NCBI GenBank assembly: GCA_024233215.1 | Contig: JACKPW010000033.1 | Location: forward strand, 1-40,500 | Direction of reading: 5' to 3' | Source: Verrucomicrobiales bacterium | Lineage (GTDB): Bacteria > Verrucomicrobiota > Verrucomicrobiia > Limisphaerales > J093 | Length of the DNA: 40,500 nucleotides | In this document: one piece after another, positions 7,545-14,862 of the stretch | Numbering within the stretch: the stretch's first letter is position 1 | How the letters are laid out: every line of letters begins with the position of its first letter | Program-made: the position numbers and the translations under genes | The notes under the pieces: generated by a model | The model's input: the letters and a program-made list of their open reading frames with translations, nothing else | Told to the model about the DNA's origin: nothing | Databases searched by the model: none

Positions 7545-9809
7545 TTGATCAGCACTTTCGACACCTCACCGGCAGGATCCGACCTCGTGGGACAGGTCCG
7601 CCGGTTCTTCTCGCCCGAGGGCGTCCTCTCGCAGGCCAGCAACTTCGAGTACCGCCCACAACAACAGGCCATGGCCGAGGCCGTGGCGCGGGCCCTGACC
7701 ACTGGAGAACACCTGGTGGTGGAAGCCGGCACCGGCGTCGGCAAGAGCCTGGCCTACCTCGTGCCTGGAATCCTGCATGCGGTCACGGAGGGTAAGAAGG
7801 CCATCATCAGCACCCATACCATCAACCTGCAGGAGCAGCTCGTGGAGAAGGACCTCCCCCTGCTGGAGAATCTCCTCCCCGTCCCCTTCACCTACACCAT
7901 GCTCAAGGGGCGGCAGAACTACTGCTGCACCCGCCGGCTCCACAAGGCACTGCAACAGGGCGACCAGCTGTTCACCTCGCCGGAACAAGCCGAGCTGACC
8001 CGCATCCACGAGTGGGCGCAGAGAACGAGTGACGGAAGCCTCTCGGATTTCGACCTGGAACCCGATCCCAAAGTCTGGGCTCAGGTCTGCTCCGAGCGGG
8101 GCCTCTGCTCGCCCAAGAGCTGCGGGCCCCAGTCCGATTTCGTGAAGGCCGGCGGCCGTCCCTGCTTCTTCCAGACCATTCGCAGCCGGCTGCTTTCGGC
8201 TGACGTCGTGGTGCTGAACCACACGCTGTTCTTCATGCACCTGGGCGCGTTGGAGGAGAATCCCGGCGGAGGCGGCGTGCTGTTCAAGAACGATTTCGTC
8301 ATCCTCGACGAGGCCCACACCGTGGAACAGGTCGCCTCCCGGCACATCGGCCTGAGCGTTTCCAGCGGCCAACTGCGCTACTCACTCCAGCGCCTGTGGA
8401 ATCCCCGGACGGAGAAGGGCCTGCTCGCGCTGCTGCGACAGGGAAAAGCCGTCGCCATGGTGGCGGACGTTTTCCGCGAAGCCGACACCTTCTTCGAGGC
8501 GGTGGAGGGCGCTTGCGAGGCGCTTCAGGAAGCGACCCCGCGCCGTCAGCCCCGCCGGGCTTCAGGTGCCGACGAGAATGGTGGCGGTGGCCGGCGCCGG
8601 GAGTGGACCGAACTTCGCATCCGCCGCCCGGACCTGGTGGAGGACACCATGACGCTGCCGCTCCGGCGCGTGAGCGAGGCCGTGCGGGAATTGATCGAAT
8701 CGGCGGAGGACCGGGACACCGCGAACGAACTGCTGGAGTGCAACCGCCGCCTCGCGGAACTGCGCCAGGCCATCGGCATCTTCATCGGCCAGAGCGTGGA
8801 CGAGCACGTCTACTGGGTGGAACGTGGAGGTCACACCCGGCAAAACCTCACCCTCAGCGCAGCGCCACTGGACGTCTCCGCCTTCCTCCGTCGACGTCTC
8901 TTCGGCTGCGACACACCCGTCATCCTGACGAGTGCCACCCTGGGAACCCGGGCCGGACAAGCCCCACGCCTCTCGGCCGCAAGCCCCCCGAAACGGACGC
9001 CCGGCCCGCCCCCCGGATCCGATGGCGCGCCTTCCTCCCCCCAGGTGGATCCCGCCACCGGCAGGACTGCGGACGAGGCGACACCCGCGCCACCGGTCCT
9101 GCACTTCGCGCCGGCGGGCCGGCACGCCAAGGATTCGCCATTTGCCTACGTCGTGAGCCGCGTGGGCGCGGACGAGGCGGCACAGTTGCAGGTCGGTTCC
9201 CCGTTCGACTACCCGAAACAGATGCACGCCTACGTGGTGGGCAAGATGCCCGACCCGCGTGAGCCGGGTTATCGCGAGGCACTGGGACGCTGGATTCTGC
9301 ACTTTGTCCGGCAGACCCATGGCCGCGCCTTCGTGCTGTTCACGAGCATCAAGCTGATGAAGGAGGTCGCCCAGGATTTGGAACCGGCATTCAACGAAAT
9401 GGGCGTCGAGTCCTTGGTCCAAGCCACCGGCACACCTCGGTCAACCCTGCTCGAGAAGTTCAAGGCGGGCGGCGATGCGGTGCTCTTTGGCAGCGCGAGC
9501 TTCTGGCAGGGAGTGGATGTACCCGGCGACGCCCTGACCAACGTGATCATCACACGACTGCCCTTTGCAGTGCCGGATCATCCGCTGATCGAGGCGCGGG
9601 TGGAACAGATCGAGGCACGTGGCGGCAATGCGTTCCGTGATTTCTCGCTGCCCGAGGCGATCCTGCGCTTTCGCCAGGGGGTGGGTCGGCTCATCCGCAC
9701 GAAGACCGATTCCGGAATCGTGGTGGTGCTGGACAACCGGGTGTTGACCAAGCGCTACGGCCAGGCGTTTCTGGACGCCCTGCCGGGGTGCCCGGTGGAG
9801 GTGGTGTAG
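7545..9809 (+). CDS. dinG: DinG/XPD-family ATP-dependent DNA helicase
   Basis: Superfamily 2 helicase acting 5' to 3' on DNA, with an expected role in replication and repair of structured DNA. With a TTG start at 7545 the protein has 754 residues. Walker A A-G-T-G-V-G-K-S is at 61-68 and DEAH at 255-258. Cysteines at 127/128, 182, 188, 193 and 207 fit the iron-sulfur domain. Later motifs are T-S-A-T-L-G-T near 463-469, S-F-W-Q-G-V-D near 652-658 and Q-G-V-G-R-L-I-R at 711-718. The open frame reaches back to 7380 inside the previous gene, so the start is uncertain; GTG at 7587 with AGGA upstream is an alternative. A proline- and alanine-rich insert at residues about 470-523 (8952-9113) separates motif III from the second RecA domain. 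It converges with the SNF2 gene. Confidence 0.9.
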   Translation: MISTFDTSPAGSDLVGQVRRFFSPEGVLSQASNFEYRPQQQAMAEAVARALTTGEHLVVEAGTGVGKSLAYLVPGILHAVTEGKKAIISTHTINLQEQLVEKDLPLLENLLPVPFTYTMLKGRQNYCCTRRLHKALQQGDQLFTSPEQAELTRIHEWAQRTSDGSLSDFDLEPDPKVWAQVCSERGLCSPKSCGPQSDFVKAGGRPCFFQTIRSRLLSADVVVLNHTLFFMHLGALEENPGGGGVLFKNDFVILDEAHTVEQVASRHIGLSVSSGQLRYSLQRLWNPRTEKGLLALLRQGKAVAMVADVFREADTFFEAVEGACEALQEATPRRQPRRASGADENGGGGRRREWTELRIRRPDLVEDTMTLPLRRVSEAVRELIESAEDRDTANELLECNRRLAELRQAIGIFIGQSVDEHVYWVERGGHTRQNLTLSAAPLDVSAFLRRRLFGCDTPVILTSATLGTRAGQAPRLSAASPPKRTPGPPPGSDGAPSSPQVDPATGRTADEATPAPPVLHFAPAGRHAKDSPFAYVVSRVGADEAAQLQVGSPFDYPKQMHAYVVGKMPDPREPGYREALGRWILHFVRQTHGRAFVLFTSIKLMKEVAQDLEPAFNEMGVESLVQATGTPRSTLLEKFKAGGDAVLFGSASFWQGVDVPGDALTNVIITRLPFAVPDHPLIEARVEQIEARGGNAFRDFSLPEAILRFRQGVGRLIRTKTDSGIVVVLDNRVLTKRYGQAFLDALPGCPVEVV

Positions 9810-9819
9810 GCGAAGCCAC

Positions 9820-9840
9820 GGGGCCTGCGGGACCGGCCCC
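9820..9840. terminator. Weak GC hairpin between convergent helicase genes
   Basis: GGGGCC (9820-9825) and GGCCCC (9835-9840) form a six-bp stem in the 35-base gap between the dinG and SNF2 stop codons. There is no T-run on either side, so a bidirectional terminator is only possible. Confidence 0.3.
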
Positions 9841-9844
9841 GGGG

Positions 9845-12700
9845 TCAGGACGCCGTCAGCAACTCGCCAAGGGCCCGGATTGCCGGGGAGAGATCGCGGT
9901 CGGGCAATTCGAGCACCGCCTTGAGAGCTGTCGCGTGGAGGCCCCATTGAGCGAGCAGCGGGGGTAACAGGGCTTCATCGGGCGTGCCGGGTGCCGGCAA
10001 ACGGCCCTCGATGGCAAGGGCCGCGCCAACGGTTTGGACAGCCTCCAACAGCGGTGGGCGGGCTTCCTCGGACAGACCGCCCTCGGCGAGCAGGCGGGCC
10101 ATCTTGAGTTTCCGGGCAGCCAGCTCACGTTGCTCCTTGGCCCGGGCCTGTTCGGCGGCACTCAACGGGATGGGGGCTTCCGACTCAGGAGACAGCGGGC
10201 GTGCCGCGCGACTGACGGGAGCAATGAGCCCGGCGGCGATCAATCGTTCCAGGGCTTCGTGCGTGGCGCGATCAATCACCTCCAGCCGCACCGGAGCCAC
10301 CGATTCCAGGTCGGCGCAAAGGTCGCGGTGCAGCGTCTCAAGCCGGTTGCGATGCAGGGGGACCTGGCTTTCCACAACCACATAGAGCACGGAATCCACG
10401 CCGGTGGCGGGAAAGCGTTCCTCACAGGAGACCAAAGCCGGACCAAGCTGGCGGCGGGCCTCCTCGGCGAAGGCGCGCGGTCGGTCTGTGGGCTTCGCCG
10501 GTTTGAGATCTGAGATTGGAGACTTGAGATCGGCGTCCGCCGGCTTGGACGGCTCGGCCACGAGTTGTTTGAGGCGGCTGAGGAACGCCTGGCCACCGCT
10601 GCGGAGAGGGATGGTCTCGAGATCGCCGCGCCGGTCCAGCACGCCATCGGAAAGGGCCTGTTTGTTGGCCAGGGTGTCGAGCATGCGATGCTCGATCGTC
10701 GACTCCGCCACGAGATTGATGACCGTCACCGGGCGGGTCTGATGCTTCCGCCAGGCGCGGGCGATGCGTTGTTCCAGCTTGGCCGGGTTCCAGGGCAGAT
10801 CACAGTTGATGACCACACTCGCGTTCTGGAGATTCAATCCCGTGGAACCGGAGTCGGTGCTCAGGAAGGCCAGGCAGCCGGGGTCGCCCTTGAACGCGTT
10901 GATCTCCGCACGTCGCCGTTGCTGGGGGACCGAACCGGTGTGCCAGGCAAAGCCGATCTTCAACCGCCGACACAGGTCGCGCACCAACTCGAGCATCTTC
11001 TCCCACTCGCTGAAGATGATCACCTTCACGCCCTCGTTGTCGCGGCATTCCTCGAGCACCTTCTCCAACTCGGCAAGCTTCGGACAGTCGCGGACATTCT
11101 GATCGAGGATGTAGGTCGTGTCGCAGACCATCCGCATCATCGCGAGATGGATCATGAGGCGCTCCTGCTCCTGCTTCCTCAGCGGCCGTCGCTTCGCGAT
11201 CATGGCCAAACGCGCGACCACTTCCGAGTTCTCGTCGTACACCGCCTGCTGTTTTGGGGTGAGTTTGACGAAGTGCTGGCGGTCGGTGCGATCCGGCAAT
11301 TCGGCTTCCACGTCACTCTTGCGCCGCCGCCGCATGTAGGGAGCGATGCGCTCGTTCAACCGGTCGAGGTGCTGATAGCCCTCGGGGCGACCCCGTTCGT
11401 CGAACTTGTAGAAGTCGCGGTTGAAGCGGAACAACGGGCCGAGCGCGCGCGGTTCCAGGAAGTCCATCAACGAATACAGCTCGTCGATGCGGTTTTCGAT
11501 GGGCGTCCCGGTGAGGACAAATGCGTAGCGGCTCTCCAGTCGTTTCACCGCCTGGGCGGTCTGGGTGCTCCAGTTCTTGATGCGCTGGGCCTCGTCCAAC
11601 ACCACGACGTCGGGACGGAACCGGGCATTCACTTCGAGTGCGTCCCGGATGATCTGCTCGTAGTTGACGATGGTGAAGAAGGTCCCGGCGTCGTAGGCTT
11701 CCCACCGGTCCGACGGCTTGCCGAACACCAGCCGGCAGGGCAACTCGGTGAACCGGGCAATCTGCTCCTCCCATTCGGATTTCAGTGAAGCGGGGGTCAC
11801 CACCAGCACCCGCTGCGCCCGGCCCAAGCGCCGCAGCAGGGCACAGGCCGCAATGGCCTGAATCGTCTTGCCCAGGCCCATTTCGTCGGCCAGCAACGCG
11901 CGTTCCGTGAACGCCAGATGCAGCATGCCCTCGCGCTGATACGGGAACAGCGGGACGCAGGTCTCGTGGGCCGGCCATTCGCCGCTTTGCACCCTGAGTT
12001 CGTACTCGTGCCGCAACGCCTTGCGCTCCTGCTGGCGCCGACGCTCCTCCAGCCACGGGGCGATCTCCTGGGAGAGCCGCAGTTCCGGCAACCTCTCCAT
12101 GCGTAGCTTCTCCAACCGCGGCAGCGCCTCCTCCATCGAGGTTCCGCTCAAGCGTCCTTCACTGTCGAAGTCCCGGCGGATCGTCCGAGACAGGCGGTCC
12201 CACCCCCGTTCGACCCGAATCCCGCCGGCCTCCGCGTCGGGAACGAGATCGATCCGCTCCGAGCCGTCGCTCACCGCCCGGCCGAACAGCCGTCGGAAAC
12301 GCCCTTCCAAATGCAGCAGCACCGCCTCGACATGCTTGCAGGTGCCCAGACCGTTCTTCCGGAAGTCCTGGCAGGTGCAGGCGAACTGGCGCCCGGCCAC
12401 GTCGCGGATTTCGACGGCGTAGGTCAACCCGCTGCCCGAGCCCACCGAGAAGTTCGAGAAGATGGGAAAGCGCGTGTCCAGGTTGCGAATGACGAAGGAC
12501 TCCTCCCGGGCGCGCAAGCGGCGGCGGTTGACCTCGTCCTCGTCGGTCGTGCGCCAGTCGTGCTGCGGGGGAAGGTGGATTTCGTCCTCCGCCTCCGAGT
12601 TGCCTGAGGTTTCCTTGCGCGGCCGACGCGCACGGATTTGCCGCGGCGCGGTGTCGTGCTTTGAACTTGATTGCTGGGGACGCGATCTGGCCTTCGGCAT
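9845..12700 (-). CDS. SNF2-family helicase with SWIM zinc finger
   Basis: A 951-residue Swi2/Snf2 ATPase. A basic, disordered N-terminus (1-65) precedes a SWIM finger with C108-x-C110 and C121-x-H123. The SNF2 N-domain has D-E-M-G-L-G-K-T at 272-279, a DEAQ box at 369-372 and T-G-T-P-I-E-N-R. The helicase C-domain has S-T-D-S-G-S-T-G-L-N-L-Q and Q-R-I-A-R-A-W-R. About 220 C-terminal residues form a linker and a conserved helical tail. Such proteins translocate on double-stranded DNA and are placed in repair or transcription recycling (RapA/HepA-like), but the bacterial SWIM type is little studied. The ATG at 12700 is preferred to the GTG at 12757, which would only add low-complexity residues. 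A promoter-like TTGCCC-N17-CAATCT ends seven bases before it. Confidence 0.92.
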   Translation of the reverse strand: MPKARSRPQQSSSKHDTAPRQIRARRPRKETSGNSEAEDEIHLPPQHDWRTTDEDEVNRRRLRAREESFVIRNLDTRFPIFSNFSVGSGSGLTYAVEIRDVAGRQFACTCQDFRKNGLGTCKHVEAVLLHLEGRFRRLFGRAVSDGSERIDLVPDAEAGGIRVERGWDRLSRTIRRDFDSEGRLSGTSMEEALPRLEKLRMERLPELRLSQEIAPWLEERRRQQERKALRHEYELRVQSGEWPAHETCVPLFPYQREGMLHLAFTERALLADEMGLGKTIQAIAACALLRRLGRAQRVLVVTPASLKSEWEEQIARFTELPCRLVFGKPSDRWEAYDAGTFFTIVNYEQIIRDALEVNARFRPDVVVLDEAQRIKNWSTQTAQAVKRLESRYAFVLTGTPIENRIDELYSLMDFLEPRALGPLFRFNRDFYKFDERGRPEGYQHLDRLNERIAPYMRRRRKSDVEAELPDRTDRQHFVKLTPKQQAVYDENSEVVARLAMIAKRRPLRKQEQERLMIHLAMMRMVCDTTYILDQNVRDCPKLAELEKVLEECRDNEGVKVIIFSEWEKMLELVRDLCRRLKIGFAWHTGSVPQQRRRAEINAFKGDPGCLAFLSTDSGSTGLNLQNASVVINCDLPWNPAKLEQRIARAWRKHQTRPVTVINLVAESTIEHRMLDTLANKQALSDGVLDRRGDLETIPLRSGGQAFLSRLKQLVAEPSKPADADLKSPISDLKPAKPTDRPRAFAEEARRQLGPALVSCEERFPATGVDSVLYVVVESQVPLHRNRLETLHRDLCADLESVAPVRLEVIDRATHEALERLIAAGLIAPVSRAARPLSPESEAPIPLSAAEQARAKEQRELAARKLKMARLLAEGGLSEEARPPLLEAVQTVGAALAIEGRLPAPGTPDEALLPPLLAQWGLHATALKAVLELPDRDLSPAIRALGELLTAS
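10501..10531 (-). repeat. Degenerate short repeat inside the SNF2 coding sequence
   Basis: Three imperfect copies of a T-(C/T)-T-G-A-G-A-T-(C/T) unit run head to tail and are read in frame as a D-L-K-S-P-I-S-D-L-K-like linker at residues about 723-734. The composition differs from the flanking GC-rich coding DNA. It looks like an intergenic-type repeat inserted or expanded in frame between the helicase core and the tail domain. Confidence 0.55.
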
Positions 12701-12841
12701 GAGCGAAAGATTGCCGGGGAAGTCAGGTCCGGGCAATGCGGGAGTGCGGGGTCGCACGGCAGTGGAGCGACACGTCGGGATGCATCTGATGGACTGAATC
12801 GAACGTGGTTCCGTCGCTGTGGCGAGCCCGGGAAGACGGAT

Positions 12842-13429
12842 TCACCCTGAAGCCAAGGGACGCCGCTTCCGGCGCACCCGGTAGGTCCCGCTCGCTTCCC
12901 TCACGTGGAAACCGATCTCGCCGTGGGGCTTCGCCGGGGGAGCAGCCAGTTCCCGAATGGCCTCGAAAAGGGACTTGATGGCTTGGTCGTGACCTTCAAG
13001 CCGACGCTCCAACTCCGCAAGTTTGCGAGCCAGGGCCTCGTTGTCCGCGAGCATTCGCCGCAGGCCGACGAAGGCACGCATGATGGCCACGTTCACCTGC
13101 ACGGCCCGCTCACTACGCAATACACTGGAGAGCATGGCCACGCCTTGTTCGGTGAAGGCATAAGGCAACGACCGGCGACGGCCGCCGTGCTGCCTTGATC
13201 TTCCAAATTGGAATATCAAGTCGGCGGCTTCCTCCTGGGTCAGTTGAAACATGAAGTCCGACGGGAATCGCTGCGGGTTGCGGCTCACCGCCTTGTTCAA
13301 ATTGCCCGTCGTGACGCCGTAAAGTATTGCCAGGTCGGCATCAAGCAACACTTTCTCGCCCCTGACCAGATGGATGAGTTTCTCAACCTGCTCGATCGGT
13401 ACCAATTGGGTCACGGGATTCTCACTCAT
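12842..13429 (-). CDS. ORF6N-domain DNA-binding protein
   Basis: This encodes 195 residues. Residues about 14-103 match the ORF6N domain: a start resembling V-E-K-L-I-H-L-V-R-G, then D-A-D-L-A-I-L-Y-G-V, N-x-x-R-F-P-S-D-F-M-F-Q-L-T and a closing Y-A-F-T-E-Q-G-V-A-M-L. A coiled coil follows (about 125-162) and then a basic tail (R-V-R-R-K-R-R). ORF6N proteins are putative DNA binders first found in phages and widespread as solitary chromosomal genes; their role is unknown. The gene lies 33 bases after purB on the same strand, with a 13-bp palindrome in that gap. The ATG at 13429 is chosen because the ORF6N domain begins shortly after it; the in-frame ATG at 13453 would overlap the palindrome. 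Confidence 0.87.
   Translation of the reverse strand: MSENPVTQLVPIEQVEKLIHLVRGEKVLLDADLAILYGVTTGNLNKAVSRNPQRFPSDFMFQLTQEEAADLIFQFGRSRQHGGRRRSLPYAFTEQGVAMLSSVLRSERAVQVNVAIMRAFVGLRRMLADNEALARKLAELERRLEGHDQAIKSLFEAIRELAAPPAKPHGEIGFHVREASGTYRVRRKRRPLASG
13201..13213. promoter_or_regulatory. Palindrome TTCCAAATTGGAA within the ORF6N gene
   Basis: A perfect 13-base palindrome with a single central base, inside the ORF6N coding sequence. It shares the core CCAAATTGG with the palindrome at 13448-13460. It may be an operator or a chance match constrained by the codons it encodes. Confidence 0.3.
13402..13409. promoter_or_regulatory. Partial palindrome CCAATTGG near the start of the ORF6N gene
   Basis: An eight-base palindrome 20 bases inside the coding sequence, related to the CCAAATTGG core of the sites on either side but without the central base. 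Weak on its own. Confidence 0.2.
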
Positions 13430-13447
13430 GTTGAATCCAACTTGAAA

Positions 13448-13460
13448 TGCCAAATTGGCA
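13448..13460. promoter_or_regulatory. Palindrome TGCCAAATTGGCA between purB and the ORF6N gene
   Basis: A perfect palindrome (arms TGCCAA/TTGGCA) 18 bases upstream of the ORF6N start and three bases after the purB stop. Position and symmetry fit an operator for autoregulation. No terminator features are present. Confidence 0.45.
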
Positions 13461-13462
13461 CC

Positions 13463-14797
13463 TCAAAGTCCCACCGCCTTGAACCGGCTGGCCACCTCCT
13501 TGAAATGGAAATTCAGCGAGCAAAGCCGCTCCAGTTCACCAAGCTCGAAGTGCTTCGCGACGCGCTTGTCCGCCTTGAGCGCCTCGAGGAAATCGGCGTC
13601 GTCGCGACCCGCGTGTTTCACCGCCCAAGTGGTCATGGCGGCGTCCTGCACAAGCTCATAGGCCTCCTCGCGCGTCAGGCCTTTGCGAATCAACGCCAAC
13701 AGCACGGTCTGGCTGTTCCACATCCCCAGCGAGATGCCGAGGTTCTTCTTCATGTTCTCCGGATAGACCGCCAGGCCGTCCATGAGCCGCGTCAGCAACC
13801 CGAACATGTAGTCCAGCAAGCAGCAGGAATCGGGGAAGATGATCCGCTCCGTCGAGCTGTGGCTGATGTCGCGCTCGTGCCAGAGCGCGACGTTTTCGAG
13901 AGCCACGACCGCGTTCCCACGCAAAATCCGGGCCAGGCCGGTCAGGCGTTCCCAGGTGATCGGGTTGCGCTTGTGCGGCATCGCGCTGCTCCCCTTCTGC
14001 CCCTTGGTGAAAGGTTCCTCGGCTTCGAGCACTTCGGTGCGTTGCAGATGCCGAAACTCCACCGCCCACCGCTCGATGCTCGCCCCGATCAATGCCAGCG
14101 TCGTCTGGAACTCCGCATGGATGTCGCGTTGCACCACCTGCGTGGCAATCGGCGCGGGCGTCAACCCCAGCTTCTTGCAGACGAACGCCTCGACCCGCGG
14201 GCTCAGATGCGCGCTGGTCCCCACGGCCCCGCTGATCTTGCCGACCGCCGCCGCGGTCCGCGCCGCTTCCAACCGCCGCAACGCCCGGCCGAATTCGTCA
14301 TACATCAACGCAAGCTTCAGCCCGAACGTGGTCGGCTCGGCGTGGATGCCGTGGCTCCGGCCGATGCAGGGGGTCCGCTTGTACTTGCGCGCCTGTTTGG
14401 CGATGGATTTCCGCAGGGTCTTGAGGTCGGCGATGAGGATGTCCGCGCTCTGGGTCATCTGCACGCCGTAACAGGTGTCGCCGACGTCGCTGCTGGTCAG
14501 GCCGAAGTGGAACCAGCGACTGGCCTTGTGGTTGATCTTCTCGGCGACCGCGGTGGTGAAGGCGATGACATCGTGGTTGAGCGTCCGCTCGAGTTCCTTC
14601 TGGCGCGCAACGAGGCCGGACAGATCCGCAAACCACTTGTCGCAACCGGCCTTGATGCGGGCGAAGTCGGCCTTGGGCACAACCCCTTCCTTCACCAATG
14701 CCTCGCTGGCGAGCAACTCGATGCGAAGCCAGTTGTTGAGCTTGTTCTCATCCGTCCAGATGGCCCGCATCTCGGGCCGCGAATAACGCGCGATCAT
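13463..14797 (-). CDS. purB: Adenylosuccinate lyase
   Basis: Homotetrameric lyase of the fumarase/aspartase superfamily that releases fumarate from SAICAR and from adenylosuccinate, so it serves twice in purine synthesis. It has 444 residues, a normal length for the bacterial short form. The mobile signature loop G-S-S-A-M-P-H-K-R-N-P starts at residue 269, with the catalytic serine in S270-S271. T-S-S-D-V-G-D is at 101-107, and H149 in G-R-S-H-G is the expected general acid. The ATG at 14797 starts the usual M-I-A-R-Y-S-R-P-E-M sequence; the in-frame extension to 14866 has no family counterpart. A run of C residues, not a Shine-Dalgarno, precedes it. TCGACG-N17-TACGTT ends seven bases upstream. 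No other purine gene is adjacent. Confidence 0.96.
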   Translation of the reverse strand: MIARYSRPEMRAIWTDENKLNNWLRIELLASEALVKEGVVPKADFARIKAGCDKWFADLSGLVARQKELERTLNHDVIAFTTAVAEKINHKASRWFHFGLTSSDVGDTCYGVQMTQSADILIADLKTLRKSIAKQARKYKRTPCIGRSHGIHAEPTTFGLKLALMYDEFGRALRRLEAARTAAAVGKISGAVGTSAHLSPRVEAFVCKKLGLTPAPIATQVVQRDIHAEFQTTLALIGASIERWAVEFRHLQRTEVLEAEEPFTKGQKGSSAMPHKRNPITWERLTGLARILRGNAVVALENVALWHERDISHSSTERIIFPDSCCLLDYMFGLLTRLMDGLAVYPENMKKNLGISLGMWNSQTVLLALIRKGLTREEAYELVQDAAMTTWAVKHAGRDDADFLEALKADKRVAKHFELGELERLCSLNFHFKEVASRFKAVGL

Positions 14798-14862
14798 GGG
14801 GGGGAACGTATCGGGCTCGCGGAGGTTCGTCGAGGCCGGGCGAATCCATTCCCGCGAGGGTC

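Noticed and set aside
10565..11788. Plus-strand frame of 407 codons inside the SNF2 gene
   Set aside because: Antisense to conserved helicase motifs, composition typical of a shadow frame, no own domain.
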